DNA of 64,000 nt from Cucumis sativus (lineage: Eukaryota > Streptophyta > Magnoliopsida > Cucurbitales > Cucurbitaceae). The notes beneath the pieces are model-generated. The model was not told the origin of the DNA. It saw only the letters and a list, made by a program, of their open reading frames with translations, and did not search any database. This document shows, one piece after another, positions 14,617-25,926 of this stretch. The position numbers were made by a program, and so were the translations under genes. The DNA is taken from assembly GCF_000004075.3 (NCBI RefSeq), contig NC_026657.2, positions 6,882,001-6,946,000 on the forward strand. The letters run 5' to 3'. Each line of letters begins with the position of its first letter. Positions within the stretch are counted from its first letter, which is position 1.

Positions 14617-16250
14617 ATCCAATACAAAACGGCAAAAAAGTTAATGTGGAAATTTGAGATGTATCAATGAGGTGTTTAATGGTTTAAGGACCGCAGCATG
14701 TTTGACTCTAGCATACCTCCTTGCGTTTGATCAGGCATGTTTGAGATATTTACAGTCGGTGCATTCTTCTCGCCATCAGCTTTAATCAAGTTTTGACCTT
14801 GATTGTCCAACGTGCTGTGACCTTAAGTAGTACTATTAACTTCAGAAGGTGAAGAAGGTAGTTTTCTTGGCCGAGGATTTCAGCAAACTTGAGTGAAATC
14901 GAGTGCTTGTGACGAGGTGGCGGAAAGGCTTTTGAGGCAATGATATATACAACAAAGACAGAATAGAAGTAAAGTCGTGCTTGCTTCCTACTTTTTCTTT
15001 TAGCTTTTTGGAGGAAATGGAACAATCAAGATGTACTGGCATCCAGACCGACAATGGAGTGAACAAAGAATTTGCTGCTTACTGCTAATGGGTGTCATGT
15101 CTCGGTGCATTCTTCGATGAAGTTAGGATGCCCGAATGAATTTTTGAGAATTGTATAAACTTTATTCTCCCTCTTTTCCCAGATTAAAAGAAAATAAAAC
15201 TGTGCTTGTTGCAGTTTAGGTTTGTGAGATTCTTTTCATTGTACATTTTGTAACTTTTGTAGAGCTGAAATTTAATGTGAATTATCTTTTTTGCCCTCCT
15301 CTTTTTGTCTAATCATATTACTTCTCGATGGACGAATGACTGATTGGAACGACGGGCCATTCCTGTCCAGCTAACTTTTTCTTCTCAAGTCTCAATTATG
15401 CAGCTATAGAATTTCACTCAAGGACACAGTTGTACATCTATGGAACATATCCTATTCAATATAAACCAAGAGGATTGATTCAGGTAGATGGTTCGGTTAG
15501 ATTTGAATGGATTGTGTTGATTTATGTCCATTTGATTTTGACAAAAAGAAAACCACCCAAATCAACCTGCGTACAACTTTCTTCTGTGCTATAATGAGTA
15601 GGAGGCGTTTATCAATTATAATCAGTGTGCTTAGGAAAAGGCTCCCGTAGAAATAAACTTATTATGTCACTACTTTTGGTAGGGACAACCCCATGAGTCA
15701 ACAAGCCATTGGACATGGAGTTTCAAAAGAACATCCAATCATTTTTGCTTTCTTCTCTCTAAATATGTAGTTGGTTTCCATTAATCACAAAAACTTACAC
15801 CTAAGAAACTCTATCATGGTTTATTGGCCAAACCCATTTTTCCATTAAAGTTTCCTTGCAAGTCAAGATAATACTCCAATGTCCCCAAAACCATGGGCAC
15901 AACGCCATAATTTCATTCATATTCCCTCCAAATTTACTCTAAAGTTAAGTCTCGAATAAGAATTTCGAATATTCGATCAATTGGTAAACGATGATATATC
16001 TAGACCAATTGAACTATATATAAAAGTCTCATTTTCTGTGACGGAACAAATGATTTTGGAAAATAAGAAAGAACAAAAGGAGAAAAAAATGGTTTCTTAC
16101 AAGAGAGAGAGATGACAAACTGCTCAAGTAGCGAGTGGCGTTGGATTTTGAATGAAACGGCCCCGTTTCACCACATTTCTGTTTCAATTTTTCTTGCTGA
16201 TTAGCAAAGCGCCCCCTTCAGAAGCCGACAGCAAAGAATTGATAACTGAA
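14617..16250. other. 3'UTR of the DmX-like gene, then intergenic
   Basis: Positions 14617 to about 15290 are non-coding transcribed-looking sequence of moderate composition, with AATAAA near 15193, and probably form the 3'UTR. From about 15300 to 16250 I see no gene, only AT-rich spacer and the presumed promoter of the next plus-strand gene. Confidence 0.5.
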
Positions 16251-16443
16251 CGAAGAAAAAGATAGAATGCAATAAAAAAATCAGCAGAATTTGGAAGACT
16301 GACACCTCCTTTCTACAGTCTCCTCCTCACCCAGATGCGTCATCTTCCTCCTCTGGTTCTAGATTTTTTCTCTCTCAATTTTGAATCTTTTCAAGCCTTG
16401 CTTTTGACCCAGATCCTCTATTTGATTCTGGTTAATTTCTAAG

Positions 16444-17776
16444 GTACCCATTTAGTTTATTCCTCTCCTTATTCTGTTCTTTCGAATTTATGAGTGGTTT
16501 TGGATCATGGGGTTGCTTTCATTCTGCTTTTTTACCTTGTTTTTGTTACGTGGGTTCTCTCTGTTTGTTAAAATGATTCTGTTGGTGAGTTGCTTGATTA
16601 CTGGGTTTTTTTTCTTACTTTCATTTTCTTGGGTCTGCTAAATCTGGATCCTTTTCTTTCTTGATGTTGATTACAAGTTCCAGGTGCAAACTTGTGATCA
16701 CTTTGTTGTGAAATCAATTCTAAGGATCTTTTTTTAATTAGTTTTGGGGCTCAAGGTTTGAAATATTTCTCCCTTTCTGTGAATATGTAAATATAAGCTT
16801 ATAGTGGTTACTAAGAAAACATTTCTGTTGCAATCACTGTTCATGTATTCTCTCTCTTGTGTGTAAGTAATTCTTTCTGTTTTGAGCTGAATGCTTATGT
16901 ACAAGAGCAGAAGGGAGGGAGAGGGAGGGGGATGCTCTGTTTTTTGCTCAAGCTTCTAATATGCTGATAAATTTAAGTGGTTGGGATATAAATATACTGG
17001 GTGTCTTTCCCTACCATTTTGTTTCCAAAACAAATGAATATCGTATGGGCTTAATCAACCCTTCAGAACTCGCATTTGGGTGTGTTAGTACGAGATTTGG
17101 GGAGGTTGTTCAGGTTAGCAAATTCATGTCCCAAGAACTAGGGCAAATTTGTATTTGGAAATGCTTAAATTGAAATCACCGTTGTATGAACTGTGGCTTC
17201 AGACTCAGATGTATCTTCTTATATGTGATTACTAATCAATAATATCCATTTCAAGTATAGGAACTTGAAGTGCTTTCTGATCCAGATTAGGCATGTGAAT
17301 TAGTAGCAAGTTAACTTGTTCATAGATTTCCTTAATATCTTTAGTTTGTTTGAGTTAATTTTTTTCTATACTATTTGTACATGCTTGCTGAAATTAAACC
17401 TGTTCCCCCTTTTTCCTTAATGTTGAAGATGAATACCTCTGTTTGGTATAATCTGATTGTTCTTTAAGAACGTTTTAATATTTTGTGAGTCTAGCTGTAA
17501 TGAATAACTAGTCCTTCGGGGGAAAAGATGAAGCAGTAGTTGTTATGATCAGTCTATTAGATTCAAATCTTGTTTAAATTTAGATGGGCATAGTAAAACA
17601 TAACGTTATCAATTGCTAAAACTCTGCTTTATATGAATCTTGAATTTCATCTTCAATTCATTTTTCTGTATTTCAGATATAATGTGCTTATGGGCAGGGG
17701 CTGTTTTCATATGGACATAAATTTTGATTTAATTTTTTAACAAGTTCTACTTTGCTGTGAATGTTCAAAGATATAG
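16444..17776 (+). other. Probable 5'UTR intron of the tail-anchored protein gene
   Basis: A C/T-rich leader around 16300-16443 ends in TTTCTAAG followed by GTACCC, and a TATAG acceptor precedes GATTTTAATGG at 17777. This suggests a leader intron of about 1.3 kb immediately upstream of the start codon. The T-rich interior, without a conserved reading frame, fits an intron. Not proven without a transcript. Confidence 0.5.
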
Positions 17777-17783
17777 GATTTTA

Positions 17784-19535
17784 ATGGCGGCAGCAGAAGC
17801 AAGGGCTGCTTTTCAGAGGACAGTTAATCGTTGCTTTGTCCAAGAAGATGCCAAAAGAGCTCCCAGATTAGCTTGCTGTCAGTCATCATCTTCAACATCC
17901 AAACAGGTTGATTCTGGACCTGCCAATGCAGCAGCAGATGGGCCAGATCAACCTTCTACTGGATTTATGCCTTCTAGCAGAGCTTCCTCATATTCGAATC
18001 TGCTTCCTGACTCAAAATGGTGGCTTCAGACGCAATCTAGTTATGGATTCCAAAAGATTTTCACCCTAGAACACATTAATCCTTTAGAGGCTGGCAATGA
18101 AACTTCAAAATCTGGTACTGAAAAATCATGTACTTCAAGTGATATTCATCGACCTGAAGGTAGCAATACTGTTTGTGGAGTTGATGATTTTAGCAGGTCT
18201 TCTCTAGATACTGATCATGGTGTCTCTGGGCTTTGTACAAAGAGAGTGACTACAATTTTGAATGAAGACATTAAAACCTTGGAAGGCACAGATTCTCAAG
18301 AATGTGTTGGTAGTGTAGATATGAAAGCAGACTTCGAGTGTTTAGAAAAGGATTCTTTCAACAGCAAAACAGTTTCCAAAAATCAAGATGAGTTTTACTT
18401 TGATCCAGATTCTCCTTGGATTCAAGAGGAAAAGGCTGAGCCGTGGTGGTGGATAACAGATAAAGATGAATTGGCCTATTGGGTTGCACAGAAATCTCTT
18501 GATCATATCGAGAATTGTGATCTTCCACCTCCTAAAAAAACTTGCTTGAGCTTTAAGAGATGCCCTTATGCTAAAAAACAATGCTATGAACACAATACAA
18601 ATTTGGTTTCTACCTTCGAGTCAACCCACCAAAATTGTGGATTGGATTTTTGTCGTTTTGGCAGAACACAGAGAGACCTGAGTGAATCAATTGAACAAGG
18701 GAACTTGCTTCATTTATCTCATAAATCTTCTAGGTACTATGTAAATTCCTAGTTGCTCTACTTCTATGAATTCCTGGTGCTCAACTTCTTTTTGTTGAAT
18801 ATTCTTGTTGGTTCGTACCATTTCAAGATATTATTCTCTCATATGAGGATAAAATGATGAGATAGAACAGTATCACTTGTACAAACAGCTTTTGGAACTC
18901 TATCTGATAAATGGGTATTGCCAATTTTTCAGAATAGTTTTCTAGTTAGGCTAATTAGTATAGTTGAAAGCAAGATGAATTATAGTTTATTTTTAGTGTC
19001 TTCACATCCAAGAGCTAAGGCCTTACTAAGATATTACTGAAACTGTTATGTTGAATGCAGCTGTACAAATCCCGACGACTTGACAAAAACAATGCAAACT
19101 TCTGAGGATAATACTAGCAAAGCTGAACTAATGGATGCACTGCTACATTCTCAAACACGTGCTAGGGAAGCCGAGATTGCAGCAAAGCGAGCTTATGCCG
19201 AGAAGGAGCATATAGTTGAGCTTTTCGTCAGACAAGCAACCCAACTCTTTGCATATAAGCAGTGGTTTCAACTGCTGCAGCTAGAAAGCCTGCAGATCAA
19301 GAACAGCAATCAGCCGATGTCCAATCTTTTTCCTTTGGTTCTTCCATGGAAGTCCTACAAGAATATGGTGTCTCATAAGCGATGGCGGAGAGTCACTGGG
19401 CAGAAAAGAGTCGAGCAGGATCAGCGTAAAAGTGATATTTCTACTTATGCTGTTGCTTTTGCTCTAGGATTGAGCCTGGTCAGTGCAGGTTTGCTTTTGG
19501 GATGGACTGTAGGGTGGATGCTTCCCTCTTTCTAG
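17784..19535 (+). CDS. Plant-specific protein with a C-terminal membrane anchor (AT2G46550-like)
   Basis: Two coding exons, 17784-18733 and 19061-19535, join AG|C in frame to give 474 aa. The N-terminus MAAAEARAAFQRTVNRCFVQ, followed by EDAKRAPRLACCQSS, is a signature I recall from an uncharacterised plant family including Arabidopsis AT2G46550. A tryptophan-rich segment (EPWWWITDKDELAYWVAQ) lies near residues 220-240. A helical, probably coiled-coil stretch (SQTRAREAEIAAKRAYAEKE) is encoded at the start of exon 2. The last ~25 residues form one hydrophobic segment (YAVAFALGLSLVSAGLLLGW) ending near the C-terminus, as in tail-anchored proteins. The ATG at 17784 is chosen because it starts the conserved N-terminus just after the leader acceptor. 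Function unknown. Confidence 0.88.
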
Positions 19536-20546
19536 GCTTTAGTTTGGATGAACTTCTCTTTGAAGGAAAGATGAATTGAGAAGGGTACGTGCTCAATCAA
19601 ATATATAAGCTTTGTGTGTATCTCTGTAACATACCTTTCCAATATGTGGAATGTTGTTTATATATATGAGGATTTGATTTAATGAAGAGAAAGAATCTCT
19701 CTTTCGGTTCTTTAGATGCGTTTTTGTCTGTTCCTTTTTCATATAACTTTATTACTTAACGTTCTTAGAAGGAAATTAGGAATCAAATTGTGGGGGCTAC
19801 AAGAGATCTGTACATTGAGAAAATTGATGGTTCTGATTATAGATATTTCAGTTGGGATGAAACTTTGTAAAATCCATAAATTTGAACAGTTCTTCAATTT
19901 GAGCCTTCTTCAGATTTTAAACTACCTTCAGTCTTACTCTTATCCAGCTTTGAACTATGAAATATGATTTTTAAACATAAAACACTCTTTTTAATATTAA
20001 AAACTCTAAAGTACAAGAAAACAGGATGTAGACTTTTGGTTAGGGAGCGTTGTTTGAGAGAACTTCATGAAGTCAACTAAATTATACTATTCTATTTAGT
20101 TCGCACTAAATATTTTTCCCAATTAGAAGCATTGTTTAAAGCTACCAAACAAGTACCTAGAAACGATTTTTCAAGCAACAAAAAGCGATTCCAAACAAGC
20201 CTGAAGAAGGGAACTTCATTGCCAAATTGATAGCGTCGACCATAACAACCAATCAAGATTAAACTTGTTTTGAATGTTCATCACAGTCAAGATGGATAAA
20301 CATGCGAGGAATTAAAAGGATTTCTTCCACTTCTTGAAAATTTTCGGGAAAAAATGATGATTCAACTCATAAAGCCATATGATTCATAACATTATTTCTG
20401 TACAAGAATATCAAATACACAAGACCTCAGTCATTAACTAAGTCATTAGTCCTCCTCCATATTACGATTATTTGATGCATTTACATTACAACAAGCTAAA
20501 CTCGGTTTTATTCATAAACATTCTAATGATTTACCAGTCCTCTTTC
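19536..20546. other. Convergent intergenic region (3'UTRs)
   Basis: This lies between the plus-strand anchored-protein gene and the minus-strand DUF688-like gene, so it should hold both 3'UTRs. Sequence to about 19690 looks like the plus-strand 3'UTR. No coding sequence is recognised in the remainder. Confidence 0.45.
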
Positions 20547-21408
20547 TTATGCTCTTTTGCTCTTCCATGGAATGTTGATCTGTTTAAACCCTTCCCCTAT
20601 GTTTCCCTGCAATTCCTTAAATAGTAATAGTTTTATTAATAATCACAAATGGCTTGAAAAATTACAGAACTGCATGATCAAGGAGAACAGGTGATGACTT
20701 TTAGAAGAAAACATTCATTTCCCTCGTGTTTACTTAGGAAATGTTTATAAACTTCAAAATATCATGATTGTTAACATATGCAATATGCATGTATAAATCA
20801 GAGAAGAAGATGGGTTATTCTAAAATTACCCAAAACTCAGTCTTGGCTTGGACAAAACAAGAAGAAAAGCTCCCACCTTTCTGGTTCACAGCAACTTTCA
20901 TCCTTGAACTGCTTTTCTCCTTATCCAAAGAAGAAGGAAATACAGCACCATAGTCAGACCCAACTTCCCCTTTGCTCCTAAAACTCAATTTTCCCAACCA
21001 ACAAAACCATTCCTTCTCAATTAACACTCCTCTCTTTCTCAAAACCATAGCTCCAAGCTGAGTTTTATCAAATCTGAATGAGCTACAACAGTGCTTATGA
21101 AACTGGAAAAACCCTTTCTGAGAGGGGATGGGAGGAGAGAGTTTTGAGATTTTGGGATCCATTAGTAACAATCTTGGTGGAAGTTCAAGGGAATATGTTT
21201 GAGTTTGAGTTTGAGTGGGAATGTTAAGAGAATTGAAACAAAACCTGGGCTTGCCAGGTTCTTCTTCCCATCGAAATGGGACTGAAACTGAGGAATACAT
21301 TGGTGGGGTTAGCATTCCAGAACGATCTGGAGACTCCATTGCTGTAATTGCAAGTAATGGAAGCTTTGGTACTTCATAATCTCGCCTTAGCTTTGCTTCA
21401 CTTCCCAT
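20547..21408 (-). CDS. DUF688-like small plant protein, 2 exons
   Basis: Exon 1 is 20830-21408 and starts MGSEAKLRRDYEVPKLPLLA. A typical DUF688 segment follows at about residues 26-50, with SVPFRWEEEPGKPRF. Read without splicing, the frame stops after four further codons. A GTAATT donor lies directly after TTTTGG at 20830, and a phase-0 acceptor at 20606/20607 (TTGCAG) opens a 20-codon last exon, 20547-20606, reading GNIGEGFKQINIPWKSKRA. It resembles the FKQ..PW tail I recall in this family. That gives 212 aa; an alternative acceptor 9 bases upstream would add three residues. A GA repeat (21421-21442) sits in the 5'UTR just before the ATG. Function unknown. Confidence 0.75.
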
Positions 21409-24300
21409 TTTCTCCCTTCTCTCTCTCTCTCTCTCTCTCTCTGTTATGTACTGACTAGAATTTGGGGTGGCAATTGGCTTAGTACCATATAATTTATTCA
21501 TATGAACTCAGCCAGAGGAAACCAGACAAAATTTTCATAAATGTCTTCGTGGACTATTTCTAAAGATTTCATCAAACTCTATGAATTATTTATGAGACTT
21601 TATCTAACTATAAAGACTAAATTACATCTTTTTTTGGGAAAATACCATAGACCAAATTTGTAATTGAATAAAAAAGTTACTCTTTTTATGGTTTTTTTTC
21701 CTTTTAGAATAATGGAAACACTTCTAATATCAGAATAACGAATAAATCTCTACCGTATAGCTATGCAATTTTTATTCTTAGTGTCATTTATTGTATTTTT
21801 GTTCTTTTGTTATTTTATGGACCTATATTGATATGATGTTCTATTTGAATTCTTTTTATAAAAGATCAATGAGAAATTGATGGTTAGGAAACTATACAAT
21901 AATTTTCCACTCAATTGTTCCGATACAATTTGTCACAATTGCAAGCTCTTAATCGGTCATGTAAACTAATTTAGTACATTGTTCAGTTGAATTTGTGACT
22001 AAACCTAATTCGAAAAATATGTGTAATACAAAAAATTCAATAACTTCATTTATAGGGTAGGACTGATTTTATATTAATTTTTAAGAAAATTAATTTGGAA
22101 TTATTGCAATTACCCATAACACATAGTTCTTCAACCTGCTATGTATTTGGTAAATTTTAAAGAAGGCAATAAACAAAGAGAGAGCAGAAAATGTAGTTGG
22201 GTATTTTATGTATACTTTAATTTGTTCAATTATTTTTTGCATTATTGAAGTTTAGTTGAGGAATTTTCATTACCATTGGTTACTTAATTTTGGCCATCTT
22301 TTTCCTCTATAGTTAGTACCTCTACAACATAATGAGTCAAAATCTAATCCCACTTAGACTTTATTAATAAAAATGTAAATCATATACATGACTTCCTCTA
22401 TTCTTACGTTTCCCTACGTAAAACTACAATTAATTAAAATTATATATCCTTATTATTCAATTTTCTATGAATTTTTAGTTGTAAGTAAGAGTATGGTCAA
22501 AACCAACCACTATTCTATTATTACCATGGGAAGATGACCTAAAACAATTATTTCCTTTCTTTCTTTTTACATTCATGAAATGTTCGTCTTACACACATCT
22601 CGATTAGTCTAACAAGGCAACTCCTAACCGAGACTCAAATATTATCACATCTTTTAAGTCTCAATTGTCATCCATTAGCATTATTATTTTTTCTTTTAAA
22701 GTAAGCATACTTTAGAATGTAAAGTACTGAAAATAGTATACATGAACATGAAGATGCCTTAGAGCATTGTAAGGTTAAATGAGTAAAAAAGGAAGTGTTT
22801 GCATGTGAAGTACTTGACAAAGATGGCAGTAAGTAGTAAGGAGTGAGAGAGAGAAGTAAGAAGTCAAACTGATTTGTGAATTCATCCAATGGGGATGATA
22901 GGAAGGAACTTGGAAGTAAGATGGGGTGATCATGGATGCATCTGATATATACCTTCTGTGTAGGATGGGACTGTTTGGACAAAGAATATTTAGTTTAGAG
23001 GGGTGGGGTTTGAGAGAATGGGATGTCCATTGTTTGGAAGATGATTACAAACAAGTCCTTCTCCTTTCCTATTACACTTCCCCATGTGACTCCTCACTCC
23101 TCATTTTCCCTTCCATTTCCTCGACACTTTCCAACTTCAACTCATCGAGGATTTAGAACTTCAAGTCCAAAAAGTTCAAGAGTGTTTGAATTCACTTTTT
23201 AAGTACTAATTAAATAATTGTTTCCAAGTACTCTTTCGTTTTTTATACTAAGATAGTGTTTTTTTTCTTTTAATCTTTTTCTGCATTTCTTGACCTATGT
23301 CAAGATTCTTATTCAATTATAAAAATTAAATCAATTTTGTAAAACTACTTTCATATGAATTGTAAAGTAGTTATACAGTATAAAAGTACCAAAAATTTTC
23401 TACTAAAAGTGGTTGGAGTATAAAATAAATTTTAATATCATCCATTGTCATATCAAACATTGAATACAACAAAAAAAACAAAGTCTAAGTACTAATAATA
23501 TCACAAAAATAAACATAGTTCACCAAGTATATGGGAGTGTTATTGATGACAAGTTCTATGATTCAAAACACCTACCCTATTGTGTTAAAAGATAAATAAA
23601 TTTACTAGTAATATATAAACTTGTGTTAAAGAAAATTATTTGAATTCACCTAAAATAGAGTACAAATAAGTGAATGGATAATTGATGTGCCCATACTTCC
23701 AATAATTGAAACGTAAGATCTGTTATTATACACAATAAATACTTCAACAGTGATGAAGCAATAATTTGTCCTAAGTTTTGCTGTAATGTTTGGCCAATTC
23801 TAATTAATTTCTCACCAATAGTTTACTGTTGGGAGAGAGAGAGAGAGGTAATATTCGACCAATTTTTATTTTGATAATTACAATGAAATTATTATTTGAT
23901 CACTAAACTTTTTTTGTTTTGTCTAATATGTTCCTAAGCTTTTGATTCTGTATACAATAAGTTCATGACATATCCACTGTAAAAAATGAACTAAAATCAA
24001 TAAGATGTAGACACTCAAAGTTTTGAGACAACCCAAAATTGATAGTTCACAACAAGTAAATATATGTATGTATATATATATATTTGGGGCAAAAAGTGGA
24101 GTAGTTCAAGAAGTTGTGACTTCAGAGGATTGAGAACTCTTGAAACCTACAATGTGAAGAGTAGCATAAAAAGATATGTGTATTTTAGTTATGAAGCTCA
24201 CGTACTATTTGGCTACATGGAGTGGAGTTTTAATCCCCTCAACTGCTTCCAAATATAGAGTTGAATTCACTCCTCCCAATTTCTGAACCCAAACATCAAG
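21409..24300. other. AT-rich intergenic, no gene seen
   Basis: No convincing coding sequence on either strand. Short open frames (for example 22668-22982 minus and 22926-23156 plus) lack family resemblance and have low-complexity translations. Positions 23860-24010 carry phrases like 'ttgatcactaaactttt' that are common in degenerate plant MITEs, but I could not define ends. Confidence 0.5.
21421..21442. repeat. (CT)n microsatellite in the 5'UTR of the DUF688-like gene
   Basis: An uninterrupted CT run on the plus strand reads as GA on the transcribed strand. It ends about 12 bases upstream of the ATG at 21408. GA repeats in leaders can bind BPC/GAGA factors in plants; no effect here is shown. 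Confidence 0.85.
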
Positions 24301-25926
24301 TTCAGGGATTGAATAGACATAAACTTGACAATTCAGAAACTAAATGTGTTACTTAGTCTTCTATGTTCTCATAAACATCAAACAACCAAAACCATGAGGT
24401 ACGTTTATCACCAAAAGAGCAATGCCCACGAACACATGAAAATTTCTAAACAGTAATCTTTCTACACCAACCACAGCCACAATAAACAACTGATATATAA
24501 ACTTGCAGTTGGATATCGCAGCAATGAGATACAAGTGCTTACATGTGATGTCAAAATGACAAAGGAAATTTCAAAGTATGAGCAAAAGAGAAAGCAAAAA
24601 CTCGATGCAATATTACACTCTTAGACCGGAATGAACCATCTATAAATTTGCTCACATGAATGCATGCACAAAATGACAGACAGGTAAACATGACAGGGGA
24701 TGGAAATCTTGTACCAAAACTTGGTAAACTGTGTTTGATGGCCTCACAAGCCAACTCGAAATAGCAGAACCTTCCACATCATTACCACAATTTGTAGAAG
24801 CCAACGATGATCTAAAATTTGAATTAGGTCACCAAGTGGGAACAACACCATGCGATTAATATGATTAAAGATCAACTTCTCCACAAAAACCTGCTTCAAT
24901 CCAGCACAAAATCCTGAAAGGTTGTAGGAGTACTAGATTAGATACAAGGTAATGTTAACACTTTGAGACTAATAACATAAATAAAACGTATAAAATCAGT
25001 TACATGAAGATACATAATTAGGTCAGTTAAGCATGTTGATTGATTTCATCTCCAACTTCAGAGCAGAAGGTGTCATCTCCACCTTCAGAACAGAAGGTGT
25101 AGTATCATTCTTTCTTCTTTTTTTTCTTTTGGATATTTGAGTAATCGTTGCACATACCTCGACTAATTTCATGGGACAACTCACCAATCTCTACAACATT
25201 TGAAGGCCAAGAAAACTTGAAGGATATTTACTCCTATTTAAGTGGCGAGGTGTCACAGGGGAGTGACACCAGGTCACTATGGATTCTACACGTTCCCTCA
25301 AGTCCTTTATTACCAATGACACTCGTTATAGGCCAGCTCAGGATGGTTATGTACATATCAGATTTATATTCAAAACACAATAAATGTCAAGTCTGAACGT
25401 TGGCCATAGAGAGTAAATTGATTCCATTCAGAACACACTATTACTTATTTTTACCCCGATAAAATTCTCGTCCAACAGACAAGTCCCAACTAATTGATTA
25501 GCTTGAGCAGCAAATAAATAATATTCATTCCCACATCCCAACAGGTTGCTAGAGTTTGCAAAAAATACCGAAATAGATATATCATGTAATATAGAAAATG
25601 TTATGACCCATTCATGAAGAACTCCCAACTTCAAGAAGTAGAGAATCATAGACCAATCAGTCTTAAAGAATAAATATGTCATGTACGACCCAAAAAATGC
25701 TCAACGTTATCGAGCATGAGGTGCAAATGAACGACTAGATTTAGGTGGTATATATAAGTTAATGTTTTACGTAGCCAATTTACATCCATTTAGATATTAA
25801 ATAGTGTAAAATGCAGGCATGATATATAAAGTCAATATCAATCTCCAGCAATAGAATTCAAATAAAAGATACAAACTTCACATATGAAAAAAAATATAAA
25901 TATCTTATACGAGAATGACAACTTAC
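24300..25926 (-). other. Probable spliced 3'UTR of exportin-2 (intron 24914-25926)
   Basis: On the minus strand the exportin-2 stop TGA is followed at once by GTAAGT, a near-consensus plant donor. About 1 kb further on, ACCTTTCAG then GATTTTGTGC (24913 downwards) is a good acceptor. This suggests a 3'UTR intron of about 1013 nt and a final non-coding exon extending to roughly 24.3-24.5 kb. A 27-base tandem duplication (25047-25100) lies inside the intron. Needs transcript support. Confidence 0.5.
25047..25100. repeat. 27-bp tandem duplication
   Basis: Two head-to-tail copies of a 27-base unit, 25047-25073 and 25074-25100, differ at two positions. Each contains TTCAGA(G/A)CAGAAGGTGT. Confidence 0.85.

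Noticed and set aside
22668..23156. Possible small genes on both strands
   Set aside because: Neither translation shows a domain or protein-like composition beyond chance, and the flanks are AT-rich spacer.
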